Shown: positions 6,244 to 7,564 of the stretch, piece after piece
Layout of the letters: each line of letters begins with the position of its first letter
How positions within the stretch are numbered: the first letter of the stretch is position 1
Assembly (NCBI GenBank): GCA_011390085.1
Contig: JAABTB010000077.1
Location: forward strand, 1 to 7,564
DNA: 7,564 nucleotides
Direction of reading: 5' to 3'
Origin: Desulfobacula sp.
GTDB taxonomy: Bacteria; Desulfobacterota; Desulfobacteria; Desulfobacterales; Desulfobacteraceae
The notes under the pieces: generated by a model
Seen by the model: the letters and a program-made list of their open reading frames with translations, nothing else
Database searches by the model: none
Told to the model about the DNA's origin: nothing
Made by a program: the position numbers and the translations under genes

Positions 6244-7564
6244 AAAAATTTATTGGCTTTTTTTTCTATGCTGTAATCGTTTTGGTTTTCCTGGCGTTTC
6301 TGTATGGCGTCGGATACTGGGCCTTTGTGATCAAAGGATGGCCATGGTGGATCGCCGCAGTGCTGGTCGCATCCTGCATCGGAATTGTGATGGGGTATTT
6401 TTCAATCAAAAAGCTGCTGATCCGTCAAAACGAAAAAAAATTCGTTCAAACGATTATCAACCAGGAAGATGCCATTTCCAAAAAAGCTGCGGACAGGGAC
6501 CCATATAACCAGAAAGAAGCGGAAATTCAGTGGAAAGAATCCGTTGCCAAACTTAAAAAATCCCATTTGAGAAAATACGGAAATCCATTATATGTCCTGC
6601 CCTGGTTTATTATTATGGGGGAATCTCGCTCGGGAAAAACCTCTGCCATAAAAAATTCCAATTTAAGTTCTGCTTTGACGGATGTCAGTAGAACCACCAT
6701 CATCTCAGGCACGAAAAACTGCGACTGGTGGTTTTTGGATCAGGCCATTGTACTGGATACAGCCGGTCGATATACGATTCCCATCGAAGAAGACAAAGAC
6801 AAAAAAGAATGGCAGGCATTTCTTGCCCTGCTATCAAAATATCGAAAAAAAGAACCCATCAACGGCGTGATCGTTACCGTGGCAAGTGATGCGCTTTTAA
6901 ATGAAGACCCGACGGAATTGGCCGACAAGGCAAAGAACATCCGCCAGCGGATCAACCAAATGATGAGAATCCTTGGCGCCAGATTTCCGGTCTATCTTCT
7001 GGTGACAAAAATGGATCTGGTAAACGGGTTTACGGATTTTTGCGATCATATTCCCGAGCAACGAAAAGACCAGGTCATGGGATATACCAATACCAACGAT
7101 CAGGCTGGCGGTCTGGAGATCCTGGAACAATGCATGACAACGGTTTCCAATCAGATCAGAAATCTACGTTCCGTTTTTATTCATAATCGGATCAATGCAT
7201 TTGCCGTTACCTTTTCCAATGAATTTATCAATTTAAAGCCGGGTTTGACATCCTATATTCAGTCCCTTTTTGGAGATGATATTTATCAGGCTACCCCATT
7301 TTTCAGGGGAATTTATTTTTCCAGTGCCTGCAGAAAGGGACAGCCGGCATCTGAATTCCTGGAAACCACCGGTATCCAATATAATAATGAAAAATCACCG
7401 GATCAAAATACCGGCTTTTTTCTGAGAAGTTTTTTCAGTGCCATCCTACCGAAAGACAGGAATATCTTTTCACCGTTATCGGAATTTCTCATGTGGCGGA
7501 AAACAACACTCAGCCTCGGCATTGTTTCACTGATACTGGTTTGCCTTGCCATGAGCGGAATTCT
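6240..7564 (+). CDS. tssM: type VI secretion system inner-membrane protein TssM/IcmF, 5' part (runs off the window)
   Basis: An open frame of 441 codons runs from the ATG at 6240 to the window edge without a stop. Two N-terminal transmembrane helices lie at about 4-31 and 34-56. The cytoplasmic domain has a P-loop GESRSGKTS (127-135), a Walker B-like VLDTAG (171-176) and a TKMD guanine-type motif (256-259), all as in IcmF/TssM proteins. A third helix begins at about residue 424, after MWRK. The large periplasmic part that contacts TssJ lies beyond the window. TssM spans the periplasm as the backbone of the TssJLM complex. An in-frame stop at 6234-6236 makes 6240 the only upstream start. It has no Shine-Dalgarno, only an A-rich leader, and it lies 36 bases after tssL. 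The P-loop has Ser-Arg where many TssM have Gly or Ala, but the key Gly, Lys and Thr are intact. Identification is very strong. Confidence 0.95.
   Translation, partial: MKKFIGFFFYAVIVLVFLAFLYGVGYWAFVIKGWPWWIAAVLVASCIGIVMGYFSIKKLLIRQNEKKFVQTIINQEDAISKKAADRDPYNQKEAEIQWKESVAKLKKSHLRKYGNPLYVLPWFIIMGESRSGKTSAIKNSNLSSALTDVSRTTIISGTKNCDWWFLDQAIVLDTAGRYTIPIEEDKDKKEWQAFLALLSKYRKKEPINGVIVTVASDALLNEDPTELADKAKNIRQRINQMMRILGARFPVYLLVTKMDLVNGFTDFCDHIPEQRKDQVMGYTNTNDQAGGLEILEQCMTTVSNQIRNLRSVFIHNRINAFAVTFSNEFINLKPGLTSYIQSLFGDDIYQATPFFRGIYFSSACRKGQPASEFLETTGIQYNNEKSPDQNTGFFLRSFFSAILPKDRNIFSPLSEFLMWRKTTLSLGIVSLILVCLAMSGI

Noticed and set aside
6221..6508. A plus-strand 95-codon frame at the beginning of tssM.
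   Set aside because: It lies in a different frame from the continuous TssM frame, whose two transmembrane helices, P-loop and DTAG motif are all intact. No frameshift is needed.

Overview
The window is bacterial DNA from a diderm, Gram-negative organism. A type VI secretion system (T6SS) membrane-complex operon fills its right half, including a TssJ outer-membrane lipoprotein. The mix of gene families (a D-cysteine desulfhydrase-type enzyme, an Asp/Glu racemase family protein, an RsbW/STAS pair and tssJKLM) would suit a sulfate-reducing member of the Desulfobacterota. Nothing here is diagnostic of taxonomy, so that placement is inference.

Left part (1-1192, minus strand): two tightly spaced genes are read leftward. 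A D-cysteine desulfhydrase-like PLP enzyme comes first, followed 22 bp later by the N-terminal part of an Asp/Glu racemase-family protein that runs off the window edge. A good sigma70-type promoter lies upstream (1251-1280). Together they look like a small amino-acid (probably D-amino-acid or sulfur amino-acid) module with no link to secretion.

Middle part (1381-3310): a plus-strand gene encodes an unrecognised 382-residue protein with a TPR-like cytoplasmic region, one transmembrane helix and a proline-rich tail. It converges on a minus-strand two-gene operon encoding a STAS-domain anti-sigma-factor antagonist and an RsbW-like GHKL kinase. Stop and start codons of that pair abut directly. 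The pair is the core of a partner-switching regulatory module; no PP2C phosphatase or sigma factor is visible here.

Right part (about 3490-7564, plus strand): tssJ, tssK, tssL and tssM lie in one run, with an 8-bp overlap, then gaps of 14 bp and 36 bp. TssJ is the outer-membrane lipoprotein. TssL and TssM are the inner-membrane partners, and TssK links the baseplate to TssL/TssM. tssM is cut by the window end after its third predicted transmembrane helix begins; it is an open frame to the edge with no stop codon. The partner-switching operon is divergent from tssJ across a roughly 210-250 bp AT-rich spacer. That spacer holds an 8-bp-arm inverted repeat and a 12-bp palindrome.

I saw no tRNA, rRNA, CRISPR array, insertion sequence or convincing terminator. 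The T6SS core is a known system. The less described parts are the TPR/transmembrane protein and the possible coupling of the partner-switching pair to the T6SS operon.
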